Below are positions 17,079 through 25,845 of a stretch of 64,000 bases of DNA, piece by piece. The notes beneath the pieces are model-generated. The model did not search any database. It was not told the DNA's origin and was given only the letters and a program-made list of their open reading frames with translations. Numbering within the stretch: position 1 is the stretch's first letter; each line of letters starts with the position of its first letter. This stretch comes from Flavisolibacter longurius (GTDB taxonomy: Bacteria; Bacteroidota; Bacteroidia; Chitinophagales; Chitinophagaceae). A program made the position numbers and the translations under genes. Location: NCBI GenBank assembly GCA_013327885.1, contig JABUMY010000010.1, positions 124,001 to 188,000 on the forward strand, given 5' to 3'.

Positions 17079-18122
17079 TTAAAAAGCGATCGATTTTAAT
17101 TCCAACCCGGCTTTTTCGTCCAGTCCAAACAAGAGGTTCATATTCTGCACGGCCTGTCCCGACGCACCTTTTAACAGGTTATCAATGGCTGTGTGCACCA
17201 CGAGTTTCGTTCCTACTTTCTCCAGGTGTATCACGCATTTGTTGGTATTCACCACCTGCTTTAAGAAAATCTCCTTCGTGCTGACGTGGGTGAAGGGATG
17301 GTCTTTGTAATAGGTTTTATAAAGTTCTGCCAACGCCTCTACCGGCAGGTCGCAGGTAAGCGTAGAACTGACAAAAATGCCACGGGTAAAATCGCCCCGC
17401 CAGGGCACAAAATGAATTTCCGATGCGGTTGAACCGGCCTGCTCAAGCGATTGACCAATCTCTTTCAGGTGTTGATGAGAAAGGGTTTTGTAGGCCTGTA
17501 TGTTGTTGGCCCGCCAGCTAAAATGCGAGGTTTGCGCCAGGCTTTGCCCCGCGCCGGTTGAACCGGTAATTCCCGTTGTGTGCACATCGGTCAGCAAGCC
17601 TTCTTTTGCAAGCGGCAACAGCCCCAGTTGAATGCCCGTTGCAAAACAACCCGGGTTGGCAATGTTTTTTGCATTGCGAATCGCTTCCCTGTTCAATTCA
17701 GGCAAGCCATAGGCAAACTCGCGGTCTTCAAATGTTGTATTGGGCTTAAGACGAAAATCCTGCGAGAGGTCAATGACCTTTATTTTTTCGTCGATCTTGT
17801 TTTGTGCTAAAAACGTTTTGGCCTCACCGTGACCCACGCAAAGAAAAAGAACGTCAATATCGCTGGAAAGGTCGCCTGTGAACTGCAGGTCAGTATCACC
17901 CAGGAGATCCTGGTGAACGGCCGAGACAGGATTACCAGCATTGCTGCGGCTGTGAATAAAGGATAAGCCAACATGCGGATGATTTATCAGTAAGCGGATC
18001 AATTCACCACCGGTATACCCTGCACCACCTACAATGCCAACCCGGATCGTTTTTCCCGGTTGATTGCCTTTTCCTGATTGTCCCAGCACACTGACCTCGC
18101 TGTTTTTATCTTGTTGTATCAT
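17079..18122 (-). CDS. argC: N-acyl-gamma-glutamyl-phosphate reductase
   Basis: The product has 347 residues. It reduces N-acylglutamyl phosphate to the semialdehyde with NADPH. The Rossmann motif GGAGYTGGELIRLL follows a ~28-residue extension rich in Ser, Gly and Lys that most ArgC proteins lack, so translation might start later, but no ATG lies between. The catalytic Cys sits in NPGCFATG near residue 158, and the conserved HxxE/RGxF-type segment appears as FVPWRGDFTRGIF. It follows argG by 78 bases and precedes proC by 10 bases. Confidence 0.95.
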   Translation of the reverse strand: MIQQDKNSEVSVLGQSGKGNQPGKTIRVGIVGGAGYTGGELIRLLINHPHVGLSFIHSRSNAGNPVSAVHQDLLGDTDLQFTGDLSSDIDVLFLCVGHGEAKTFLAQNKIDEKIKVIDLSQDFRLKPNTTFEDREFAYGLPELNREAIRNAKNIANPGCFATGIQLGLLPLAKEGLLTDVHTTGITGSTGAGQSLAQTSHFSWRANNIQAYKTLSHQHLKEIGQSLEQAGSTASEIHFVPWRGDFTRGIFVSSTLTCDLPVEALAELYKTYYKDHPFTHVSTKEIFLKQVVNTNKCVIHLEKVGTKLVVHTAIDNLLKGASGQAVQNMNLLFGLDEKAGLELKSIAF

Positions 18123-18200
18123 CTGTTGTGCAACGCTTTTTTGTCGTGAACAATGGTGTTGGCGAGAACACTACGGTATAGCAGGCAATCGTTAGCGTAT

Positions 18201-19403
18201 TTATTTCTCCCCGGCAGCCGTAGCTTTCACCTGGTGAAAGATGGACGTTTGATTGCCAAAGATCTTGCTGAATCCACGCACATCGTCGCCAGTCCAGCCG
18301 CTGTTCATTTCGCCGTACTTGCCAAATTTACTACTCATCAGGTCAAATGGCGATTCAATGCCAATTACCTGGAAATAGTGAGGGTTGAGCTGTACAAATA
18401 CATCACCGCTGACAGACTCCTGCGAGCTTTGAAAAAAGGCTTCGATATCCCGCATCACAGGGTCAAGAATCTGTCCTTCGTGCAGCCAGTTACCATAGAA
18501 CTGCGCCAGCTGGTCTTTCCATGAAAGCTGCCATTTGCTGAGCACATGTTTTTCCAGTGCATGGTGTGCTTTGATGATCACCATCGGTGCGGCGGCTTCA
18601 AAACCAACGCGGCCTTTGATGCCGATAATGGTATCGCCTACGTGAATGTCGCGGCCAATACCATACGGTGCTGCAATCTCGCTGAGGTATTGAATGGCAT
18701 CTGCCGGGTGCGAGAACGATTTGTCATTCACACCGGTGAGTTCACCTTTTGTAAAGTTCAGTTTTACTTCTTCCGAACCGGTTTTTGTTACCTGTGTCGG
18801 CCAGGCTTCTTCGGGTAGCAATCCTTTGCTGTTCAGGGTTTCCCTGCCACCAACGGAAGTACCCCAAAGGCCCTTGTTGATGGAATACATTGCCTTGGCA
18901 AAATTCATCTCCACACCTTTTTTCTGCAGGTAGTCGATTTCTTCTTCGCGGCTCAGGCGCAGGTCGCGGATCGGTGTGATGATCTCCGTACCGGGGATCA
19001 TGATGTGAAAGATCATGTCGAAACGCACCTGGTCGTTACCGGCTCCGGTACTACCATGTGCTACGGCATCGGCATTGAGTGCCTTAGCATGTTCGGCAAT
19101 GTGCAGTGCCTGAACAAGGCGCTCGGCACTTACGCTTAAAGGGTAGGTGTTATTCTTGAGAACATTCCCAAAAACAAGGTATTTGATAATACGGTCGTAA
19201 TAGCTTTTTACCGCATCAATGGTTGTGTGTGTTTTTACACCCAGCTTGTACGCATGCGCTTCGATGGTAGCCAGTTCTTCTTCGGTAAAACCACCGGTGT
19301 TGACAATAATGCTGTGCACTTCATAGCCTTTCTCTTCTCCCAAATACTTAACGCAGTAGGATGTATCTAACCCACCGCTGAATCCTAAAACAACTTTTTT
19401 CAT
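18201..19403 (-). CDS. argG: Argininosuccinate synthase
   Basis: The product has 400 residues, the usual length. It joins citrulline and aspartate with ATP to form argininosuccinate. The PP-loop ATP site is visible as LGFSGGLDTSYC at the N-terminus and the AHGSTGAGNDQVRF segment near residue 115 binds substrate. It is the second gene of the operon, 18 bases after the GNAT gene. In this pathway citrulline comes from deacylation of N-acylcitrulline by ArgE. Confidence 0.97.
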   Translation of the reverse strand: MKKVVLGFSGGLDTSYCVKYLGEEKGYEVHSIIVNTGGFTEEELATIEAHAYKLGVKTHTTIDAVKSYYDRIIKYLVFGNVLKNNTYPLSVSAERLVQALHIAEHAKALNADAVAHGSTGAGNDQVRFDMIFHIMIPGTEIITPIRDLRLSREEEIDYLQKKGVEMNFAKAMYSINKGLWGTSVGGRETLNSKGLLPEEAWPTQVTKTGSEEVKLNFTKGELTGVNDKSFSHPADAIQYLSEIAAPYGIGRDIHVGDTIIGIKGRVGFEAAAPMVIIKAHHALEKHVLSKWQLSWKDQLAQFYGNWLHEGQILDPVMRDIEAFFQSSQESVSGDVFVQLNPHYFQVIGIESPFDLMSSKFGKYGEMNSGWTGDDVRGFSKIFGNQTSIFHQVKATAAGEK

Positions 19404-19421
19404 TTTATTCTGATGGCTTGA

Positions 19422-20138
19422 TTAGTGAAGGAAGTTGAACAATACCATTTTCAGCTTGCGGTTGCCCGTACGGTCTTCCTGCTTGGGCTTTTCAGTACCC
19501 TTCAGGCGTTTCAGGAACTTGACCTGCTTTAGCTTTAAAAAGCGTTCGTAAACCGGCTTTTTTTCTTCAAAATGCTGCTGGGTTTCCTGCGGCTCATAGT
19601 GGTCCTTTGGATCGAATAGCATGGCTGTGCAAAGGCAGTTTTTACGCTCTTTGCTCATCAGGATGTCGTAGTTGACACAGCTTTTGCAGCCGGCCCAGAA
19701 CTTTTCATCCTGCGTCAGCTCGGAGTAGGTCACCGGTTCGTAACCAAGGTCGCTATTGATCTTCATCACGGCCAATCCCGTCGTCAAACCAAAGATCTTC
19801 GCTTCCGGGTATTTTTCGCGGCTAAGCTGGAAGATGCGCTGCTTGATGGATTTGGCCACGCCGCTCTTGCGAAAGGCCGGCGCTACGATCAATCCCGAGT
19901 TGGCAACGTATTCACCTTCCCAGGTTTCGATATAGCAAAAGCCTACCCATTCGCCATCTGGCGTAACGGCAATAACGGCCTTGCCCTCATCGATCTTTTG
20001 CGCTACATATTCCGGAGAACGTTTGGCGATACCTGTGCCGCGAGCCTTTGCCGAAGACTCCATCTCGTCGGTGATGGTCTTGGCATATGCCTTATCATCG
20101 GGTGTGGCTACCCTGATGAGTATATTCTGATTGTCCAC
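19422..20138 (-). CDS. GNAT family acyltransferase leading the arginine operon
   Basis: The product has 238 residues from GTG 20138 (VDNQNILIRVATPDD); a further in-frame GTG at 20192 would add 18 residues without family character. The GNAT core (about 8-150) has the VAPAFRKSGVAKSIKQRIF acyl-CoA loop. The rest is Lys/Arg-rich, with a CKSC pair and KNCLC near 165-185. Its position as first gene of the arginine operon, where no argA or argJ is present, suggests that it supplies the N-acylglutamate (acetyl- or succinyl-) that starts the pathway. That role is inferred from position and the missing step, not from a diagnostic motif. Confidence 0.82.
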   Translation of the reverse strand: MDNQNILIRVATPDDKAYAKTITDEMESSAKARGTGIAKRSPEYVAQKIDEGKAVIAVTPDGEWVGFCYIETWEGEYVANSGLIVAPAFRKSGVAKSIKQRIFQLSREKYPEAKIFGLTTGLAVMKINSDLGYEPVTYSELTQDEKFWAGCKSCVNYDILMSKERKNCLCTAMLFDPKDHYEPQETQQHFEEKKPVYERFLKLKQVKFLKRLKGTEKPKQEDRTGNRKLKMVLFNFLH

Positions 20139-20205
20139 GTATGAAAAAGAATTGAATTGTTTTTGGATTACCAATCCTATACCAAGATTCACGGGGAAGT
20201 GTTCA

Positions 20206-20241
20206 CTGATAGGGGCCCTGGTAAATGGCTCGTCCTATCAG
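20206..20241 (-). promoter_or_regulatory. Inverted repeat in the arginine operon leader
   Basis: CTGATAGG at 20206-20213 pairs with CCTATCAG at 20234-20241 around a 20-base loop, about 70-100 bases upstream of the GTG start. It lies inside the predicted leader RNA, so it may be an RNA hairpin (attenuation or translation control) or an operator half-site pair. Confidence 0.45.
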
Positions 20242-20368
20242 ACCAGAGGTCGTCTTGAAAGATAGCGGAACAGGTCAAAACACACCGAAAGCATCGCCGT
20301 TGCATGAAAGGCGTGAAAAATGTAATGTTTTGTATGCGAGGTAATGTTCACCGCTTAGAAATAAGGCA

Positions 20369-20402
20369 CAAATGTATGTTGTTTGCAAGAATAAGTACCA
20401 AA
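20369..20402 (-). promoter_or_regulatory. Promoter of the arginine operon
   Basis: On the minus strand TTTG (20399-20402) is followed after 22 bases by TACATTTG (20369-20376), a full match to the Bacteroidota -7 consensus TAnnTTTG. Transcription would begin near 20362, giving a leader of about 220 nt before the GNAT start. Confidence 0.6.
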
Positions 20403-20650
20403 AAATTTGTTAACCGGTTCTTTGTTTTCCTAGAGAAAACGATAAAAGTTCAGCTTGAAGAATGCAAAGCAGCGCTTCGATTTTCTGCGTGACTGTTTAA
20501 GCCAATTTGCACTATCCTGTAATAAAGATTTGTAAAAGCTCTCCTTTCATCCTGTACTTGAAACAAGACAAAAGGTTTGTATGAATTTGTGAAATCACAA
20601 AAAACCATTCAGCGTTTGCGATTCAACCTGATGCTGGCAGAAAGCAGAAA

Positions 20651-20674
20651 GGCTTTTTCCTTTCGAAAAAAGCC
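20651..20674 (-). terminator. Rho-independent terminator after the exported VOC gene
   Basis: GGCTTTTTCC at 20651-20660 pairs with GAAAAAAGCC at 20665-20674 (one G-T wobble), and TTTCTGC follows on the minus strand, 8-31 bases past the stop at 20682. It ends the GMC/small-subunit/VOC unit. Confidence 0.7.
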
Positions 20675-20681
20675 CTCACGC

Positions 20682-21131
20682 TTATTTGTAATCATCATTT
20701 ATTTCTACCCAGTACCCATCCGGATCTTTCAGGTAAACCTGGTGAATACCATCAGTGCGGGTAGTGATGGCGCCGCTCTTGCCCGGCCAGTCTTCAAAGG
20801 CAATCTTTCGTTTTTGAAGCGTGGCAACAAAGGCCTTGATATCTGCCACGCTAAAGCACAGGTGCGTATTCTTTGAGGGGATCTCAATGGGCGGCGGATT
20901 CTGAATGAGGTGTAAATGCGCCGCATCGCCTACAGCAAACCACACATGCCGGCCGTCATGAAAAGGCTCGGGAATGGTGTCCAACCCGATCACTTCCTGG
21001 TAAAAAACCCGGCTGCGCTCCAGTTCTGCTACCGACAGCGCAATGTGGTTGATGCGTGGCTTTTTCTGTGCCAAAGCAGGCGGCAGAAAGGCCAGCAAAA
21101 AAAAGGCAGAAGCAAACAACAGTTTTTTCAT
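20682..21131 (-). CDS. Exported VOC-fold (glyoxalase-like) protein
   Basis: The product has 149 residues from the ATG at 21131, where a signal peptide (MKKLLFASAFFLLAFLPP, ending ALAQ) begins. The mature part is a VOC domain: NHIALSVAELERSRVFYQEVIG in the first module and the closing VYLKDPDGYWVEIND strand, with His and Glu in metal-ligand positions. Export is uncommon for this fold. It begins 10 bases after the stop of the gluconate-dehydrogenase-subunit-3 gene, so the two are probably translated from the same mRNA; a role in the same oxidation of a periplasmic sugar or phenol is possible. Confidence 0.85.
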   Translation of the reverse strand: MKKLLFASAFFLLAFLPPALAQKKPRINHIALSVAELERSRVFYQEVIGLDTIPEPFHDGRHVWFAVGDAAHLHLIQNPPPIEIPSKNTHLCFSVADIKAFVATLQKRKIAFEDWPGKSGAITTRTDGIHQVYLKDPDGYWVEINDDYK

Positions 21132-21141
21132 GGCATTTTGT

Positions 21142-21807
21142 TTAGGCAAACTTCACCGTTTCGTTCAGCTCTTTTTCGGTGTACGACAAGCCGTATTGTT
21201 TTAGCACCTCATCGGGAACGCCGTTCCATTGGTTGGGACGGTTACCCACGTAACCCACGTCTTTCATCCCAATTTCAGAAGAATAAAAACCTGTTGCCGT
21301 CAGGTTGCGCATCAGGCTAAAAAAAGCCACGCCTTGCTTTACCTCAGGTTTTGCCTTGGCAGGATAGGCTATCGCATCAACAACAGCAATGCGCTGGTCA
21401 GCCTTGCTGTCTTTGAACGATGTGCCATACAGCTTGGTCATTTGCATGTCCAGCCAACGCAGCCCGCCGCGCATGGGTGTTTTGTATTCCGGCTTGTCCT
21501 TTACAATAAACTCGATAAAGGCTGGTACGCCGGCATCGGTAGCGCTGCCTGAAACCTCGTCTGCAGGAATGATGATATCACTTAAAATGGCAATGGTCTG
21601 CATTTCATGTTCCGTGAAAAAGGTCTGGCTCATCAGGTTTTTGTGAACCTCTTTTTCAACGTCGGTGCGGTCGATGGCCAGCTCTTCTTTCCCGGTTTTG
21701 GTGGCATCCGGTTTTGCTTTTGCATCCGGGCTTTTACAGGCATCCAGCAAAAGGCCGCCGGATACAGCACCAAGGGTTAAAACTTTCAGCGATTTCCTTC
21801 TATCCAT
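21142..21807 (-). CDS. Gluconate 2-dehydrogenase subunit 3 family protein
   Basis: The product has 221 residues. The start has a twin-arginine motif (DRRKSLKVL) followed by a hydrophobic stretch and a lipobox-like LLLDAC, so it is probably a Tat-exported lipoprotein. The rest is the small-subunit family fold with the repeated ILSDIIIPADE-type helix and the AGVPAFIEFI segment. Such subunits carry folded GMC flavoproteins across the membrane, since the flavoprotein has no signal of its own. The partner is the next upstream gene (GMC oxidoreductase, 85 bases away). The pair resembles LacC/LacA of glucoside 3-dehydrogenases; no cytochrome subunit is seen in this window. Confidence 0.88.
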   Translation of the reverse strand: MDRRKSLKVLTLGAVSGGLLLDACKSPDAKAKPDATKTGKEELAIDRTDVEKEVHKNLMSQTFFTEHEMQTIAILSDIIIPADEVSGSATDAGVPAFIEFIVKDKPEYKTPMRGGLRWLDMQMTKLYGTSFKDSKADQRIAVVDAIAYPAKAKPEVKQGVAFFSLMRNLTATGFYSSEIGMKDVGYVGNRPNQWNGVPDEVLKQYGLSYTEKELNETVKFA

Positions 21808-21892
21808 GGTTGTGCACTTAAAGTGTGATAATGAGATATTTTGATAGTGGGCTATTGTTTTGCGATCCTATAAATCGGTAAACACTTCTTTC

Positions 21893-23629
21893 TTACAGGT
21901 TTTGCTTTTTCATTTGGTCAACGATGTACTCCGAGCCCCGCATGGCCAGCGCCATGATGGTCCAGGTAATGTTCTTATCGGCCTGCGAAGTAAACGCGGC
22001 GCCATCCATCACAAACAGGTTTTTGCAGTCGTGTGACTGGTTCCACTTGTTCAGTGCAGATCGCCGTGGATCATTGCCCATCCTTGCCGTTCCGGCTTCG
22101 TGAATGATCTTTCCAGGAGACTCAAGCCCGTAATTTGTTTCCGGACCGTCATCGCCCCAGGTGATCACCGCGCCCATGTTGTGCATCACTTCGCGGAAGG
22201 TTTCCTTCATGTGCTTGGCCTGGTTGATCTCATAGTCACTCCACTTTACATTAAAGCGGAGAACAGGAATACCGTATTTGTCAACAACAGTTGGGTCGAT
22301 CTCGCAGAAGTTGTCTTCGCGGGGAACCGCTTCGCCCCTGCCGGCCATACCAACGCTGGCGCCATAGAAAAAGCGGTAATCTTCTTTCAGCGATTTACCG
22401 TATCCACCGCCTTCTTTTTGCTTTCCTTTTACCAGGAACTTGCCGTTCTGGCTTTCAATACCCCAACCAAAACCATAGGCCGGCATGCCCATGCCACCCC
22501 AGTATTCAATATGATAACCACGGGGGAAATCCAGCTTTTTATTGTCGAGCCACCAGGGCGAGTAGATGTGCATACCACCGACACCGTCTTCGTTATAGCG
22601 CTTGCGGTCAAATAGCTCGGGCAGCACGCCACCCATGGCCGCACCGGTGCTGTCGTGTAGGTATTTACCAACCACACCGCTGCTGTTGCTCAAGCCACCG
22701 GGATGTCTTGTTGATTTTGAATTCAGGAGCAGGCGGGACGTTTCGCAGGAACTTGCCGCCAGTATCACGGTGCGACCTTTGATCTGGTATTCCTGCAGGT
22801 CTTTTGTGTGCACATAAGAAATGCCGGTGGCCAGGCCTTCGGCGTTGGTCATTACTTCCCGAACCATGGCGTTATCAAAAACATCCACATTTCCCGTTGC
22901 CATGGCCGGTTTTACCAACACCGATGACGAAGAAAAATCGGCATGTACGGTACAGCCCCTGTTACACTGCGAACAGTAAAAACAAACACCCCGCTCATCG
23001 TTGATCTTTTGCGTGAGAATAGACAAACGGGAAGGGATAACCGTAACACCCGCCTGTGTAGCTGCCTTTTTAATAAAAAGCTCATGCAGGCGTGGTTTTG
23101 GCGGCGGCAGGAAGATGCCATCAGGATCGTTCTCCAATCCTTCATTGGTACCAAAAACACCCACCAACTTGTCCAGGCGATCGTAATAAGGTTTTATTTC
23201 GTCGTAGGTGATAGGCCAGTCCTCTCCCAGCCCGTCGATGCTGCGGCGCTTAAAATCTTTGGGACCAAAGCGCAATGAGATACGGCCCCAGTGGTTGGTA
23301 CGACCGCCCAGCATGCGGGAACGGAACCACCACCAATCGGTGCCGTCTGCTTTTGTATAGGGTTCGTCGTCGAGCTCCCAGCCGCCATACGAGGCGTCGA
23401 AATCGCCAAACGGGCGGTACTTGGTAGCTGCGCCACGGCGGGGCGACTCCCATGAATATTTTAATTGGGTAACATTCTTTGCCGGATCATACATCGGGCC
23501 CGCTTCCACCAGGGCAATCTTAAGACCGGCCTTTGACAGCATATAGGCTGCCATACCGCCGCCTGCACCCGATCCAACAATGATTACATCGTAATTTTTT
23601 GGCTGAACTTTTATCTGAAAATCTCCCAT
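21893..23629 (-). CDS. GMC-family FAD-dependent oxidoreductase, large subunit
   Basis: The product has 578 residues from the ATG at 23629 (MGDFQIKVQPKNYD); the open frame runs 44 codons further upstream into the end of the next gene but lacks similarity. The FAD-binding motif VIIVGSGAGGGMAAY starts near residue 15, and a Cys cluster (VCFYCSQCNRGC) lies near residue 240. The closing GTARMGNDP and VMDGAAFTSQADKNITWTIM segments are typical of the gluconate/fructose/glucoside dehydrogenase branch. It would oxidise a sugar or sugar alcohol in the periplasm and hand electrons to a cytochrome c. It is probably exported with the Tat-dependent small subunit encoded next. Confidence 0.92.
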   Translation of the reverse strand: MGDFQIKVQPKNYDVIIVGSGAGGGMAAYMLSKAGLKIALVEAGPMYDPAKNVTQLKYSWESPRRGAATKYRPFGDFDASYGGWELDDEPYTKADGTDWWWFRSRMLGGRTNHWGRISLRFGPKDFKRRSIDGLGEDWPITYDEIKPYYDRLDKLVGVFGTNEGLENDPDGIFLPPPKPRLHELFIKKAATQAGVTVIPSRLSILTQKINDERGVCFYCSQCNRGCTVHADFSSSSVLVKPAMATGNVDVFDNAMVREVMTNAEGLATGISYVHTKDLQEYQIKGRTVILAASSCETSRLLLNSKSTRHPGGLSNSSGVVGKYLHDSTGAAMGGVLPELFDRKRYNEDGVGGMHIYSPWWLDNKKLDFPRGYHIEYWGGMGMPAYGFGWGIESQNGKFLVKGKQKEGGGYGKSLKEDYRFFYGASVGMAGRGEAVPREDNFCEIDPTVVDKYGIPVLRFNVKWSDYEINQAKHMKETFREVMHNMGAVITWGDDGPETNYGLESPGKIIHEAGTARMGNDPRRSALNKWNQSHDCKNLFVMDGAAFTSQADKNITWTIMALAMRGSEYIVDQMKKQNL

Positions 23630-23732
23630 AAAACAGCAATCCTTGTTTTCAAAAATGTAGAGGTAAATGATTCTATTTCGTGCGAAAAGGTAAAGGGAAA
23701 TCCTGAAACCAATCCCTGCGTTAACAATCTGT

Positions 23733-25019
23733 TTAAAATTTTCCAGCTTCTTTGTAAACAACTCCGTCCTTCATGACAAAGCTTACCCGGCCGAAGGCCT
23801 GTGGATCTTTTAGCGGATCACCATCCACGGCAACAATATCGGCAAGCTTTCCGGTCTCAATTGTTCCCAGCACATCTTCTTTCCCGATAAGCGTAGCGGC
23901 GTAAATGGTGGCCGACCGAATAGCTTCTACCGGTTTCATCCCGGCATCGATCATATAAGTAAATTCAAGCCAGTTGCTGCCGTGACGAAACACACCGGCA
24001 TCGGTGCCAAAAGCGATCTTCACACCGGCTTTGTGCGCCTTGGCAAAGGCATCTTTTAATTTCGGTCCAATGGCAATGGCTTTTTGCGCCACAACAGCAG
24101 GATAATAACCGGGCTTTTGAGCCGAGTCGGCAACCGAGCGGCCTGCCGTCAGCGTTGGCACATACCAGGTGCCGTATTGCTTGAACAAGGCAATGGCCTC
24201 ATCATCCAGAAGAGAGCCATGCTCGATGGACGTTACACCGCTGCGGATGGCCCGCTTGATGCCTTCGGCACCATGGGCATGACACATTACCTTCATGCCA
24301 TAGTCTTTTGCTGTTTGCACAATTGCTTTGATCTCTTCTTCGGTGAACTGCGATCCGCTTCCGCTTGCGGCCACGCTCAACACACCACCGGTGCTCACGA
24401 TCTTGATCACATCCGAACCGTCTTTGTACCGTTGGCGCACGGCCTTCATACATTCGTCCACACCATTGGCTACGCCTTCAGCTGGTCCGGGATCGCCGGC
24501 CAAATCATTCCGAAAACTGTTTGTCGGATCGGCATGTGAACCGGTGGAGCCAATGGATTTACCGGCAGCAATAATGCGGGGCCCTTCAACGGTTCCAGCG
24601 TTGATGGCATTGCGCAGGGCCGGTATTACAGTCCCTCCTGCATCGCGGACGGTAGTAAAACCTGCCAGCAAAGTTTTTTTAGCGAAGGCAACACTTTTGT
24701 AAGCTAAATCAGCTTCGTTTAACTGAAACCGTTCAATGTATTGGGTTGGGCTTGTTTGACTGCTGAAGTGTACATGCATGTCCATCCAACCGGGTGTGAC
24801 GGTCTTGCCTTTCAGATCAATCAGTTGGTCGCCGGCACCGGGAGTGGCAAATCCTTTTTCCACGCCAACAATTTTATTGCCTGTGACAAACACCGTCATA
24901 TTGGGTCTCACTTCGTTGTCTGTTGCTGTTACCAGCGAGCCACACCAGATGACGGTTCGTTGGGCATGAAGCGTTAATACTGATAGAAAGGAAAAGAAAA
25001 GTAGAGCAATCGTTCGCAT
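23733..25019 (-). CDS. Exported amidohydrolase (imidazolonepropionase-like)
   Basis: The product has 428 residues with a signal peptide (to about residue 20, LHAQ). The amidohydrolase superfamily metal site is complete: HVH at 82-84, a metal-bridging Lys candidate in the middle (VIKIVSTGG), CHAHG and SIEHGS for the next two His, and GTDAG for the catalytic Asp. Close relatives are annotated as Xaa-Pro dipeptidases or prolidase-type secreted enzymes that cleave cyclic amides or dipeptides. The start is 104 bases upstream of the GMC gene, so it may be cotranscribed with it, although the link is not obvious. Confidence 0.9.
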   Translation of the reverse strand: MRTIALLFFSFLSVLTLHAQRTVIWCGSLVTATDNEVRPNMTVFVTGNKIVGVEKGFATPGAGDQLIDLKGKTVTPGWMDMHVHFSSQTSPTQYIERFQLNEADLAYKSVAFAKKTLLAGFTTVRDAGGTVIPALRNAINAGTVEGPRIIAAGKSIGSTGSHADPTNSFRNDLAGDPGPAEGVANGVDECMKAVRQRYKDGSDVIKIVSTGGVLSVAASGSGSQFTEEEIKAIVQTAKDYGMKVMCHAHGAEGIKRAIRSGVTSIEHGSLLDDEAIALFKQYGTWYVPTLTAGRSVADSAQKPGYYPAVVAQKAIAIGPKLKDAFAKAHKAGVKIAFGTDAGVFRHGSNWLEFTYMIDAGMKPVEAIRSATIYAATLIGKEDVLGTIETGKLADIVAVDGDPLKDPQAFGRVSFVMKDGVVYKEAGKF

Positions 25020-25162
25020 AAGCCAATGTTGAGGTTTAAAGATAGGTGGATTGTAGAATGTTGCAAGCTTGTGGGCGGGGGAAGTTTACCCTTCGACGAT
25101 GGTAGCCGTTGTCGCAAATCCTGACACCTTCCATTGGAATGGCAACATGACAAAAAGAATAT

Positions 25163-25195
25163 AGCGGTCAACAAAAACAGGTTCCGTTGACCGCT
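25163..25195 (-). terminator. Terminator after the YkuD-like gene
   Basis: AGCGGTCAAC at 25163-25172 and GTTGACCGCT at 25186-25195 form a perfect 10-bp stem with a 13-base loop, followed on the minus strand by ATATTCTTTTTG. It lies about 60 bases past the stop at 25255. Confidence 0.65.
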
Positions 25196-25254
25196 CTTAA
25201 AATAAAAACGTGAATTAATAGTTTTGGGGTGAAGGCCAATGCTACTACCGAAAT

Positions 25255-25845
25255 TTAACTATGGTCCAGCAAAACATAAGGAATGCAGACCTTGTTCCAA
25301 CGGGCACCGTGGTAACGTTTTGCCTGGTCCATGGCCAGGTTTATAAAACTATTCCACTGGTCGGGGTGAATGGTTTGACAACCGAGACTGGACGTACCGT
25401 TGTAGCTCCCCTTGTGAATGTTGATACCGAAGTTACCGGTATGGTCGTAAGAAGGTTCGCCATCACGCTGTACGGTAACATTTCCCAACCGCTGGCAAAG
25501 CGCCATGTATTTACCGTTATGGTGATCGAACTTGTGCACAAACCAGGGACCGGGTTTTAAGGATGCCATTCCTTTCCTGGCGCCAAACCCATCCCCCTTC
25601 CGAACCCGCGAGGGATCAGTATTGCCATTGAAAGCAGCGAACACGGAAGGCGAATGGATAAAAATGGCGTCATCATAAATACCACGGTCGTTTACCTCCG
25701 GTGCACCCATGGAATTTTTATAATACCCGCGGATACCGACAATGATCAGGGGATGCTTGTTACGGTCAATGTCGTAGGCTTCCAGCAGAGAAGTCAATTC
25801 GGACGTAGAGAGGCGGGGTTTGGTGGCTGGCAAAATTGCAGGCAT
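25255..25845 (-). CDS. YkuD/L,D-transpeptidase-like protein
   Basis: The product has 196 residues and no signal peptide. The region FGINIHKGSYNG (139-150) followed by SLGCQTI (153-159) matches the H...GC arrangement of the YkuD (L,D-transpeptidase) active site, with His144 and Cys156 as the catalytic pair, but the spacing and the Gln after Cys differ from the classical HG[CR]. Similar short proteins occur in phage- and lysin-like settings. Function is therefore a guess: peptidoglycan cross-linking or cleavage, or a related Cys-dependent reaction. It stands alone with a strong terminator and about 400 bases upstream without a gene. Confidence 0.65.
   Translation of the reverse strand: MPAILPATKPRLSTSELTSLLEAYDIDRNKHPLIIVGIRGYYKNSMGAPEVNDRGIYDDAIFIHSPSVFAAFNGNTDPSRVRKGDGFGARKGMASLKPGPWFVHKFDHHNGKYMALCQRLGNVTVQRDGEPSYDHTGNFGINIHKGSYNGTSSLGCQTIHPDQWNSFINLAMDQAKRYHGARWNKVCIPYVLLDHS

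Larger units (their letters stand above)
20139..20681. other. Leader and promoter region of the arginine operon
   Basis: About 540 bases without a convincing gene. It contains the operon promoter at 20369-20402, a leader of about 220 nt with an 8-bp inverted repeat at 20206-20241, and, at the far end, the terminator of the next minus-strand unit. A 62-codon + strand frame at 20304 is not protein-like. Confidence 0.6.

Noticed and set aside
20206-20241. T-box or amino-acid riboswitch in the arginine leader
   Set aside because: No conserved T-box sequence or terminator/antiterminator pair is seen; only an inverted repeat is kept.
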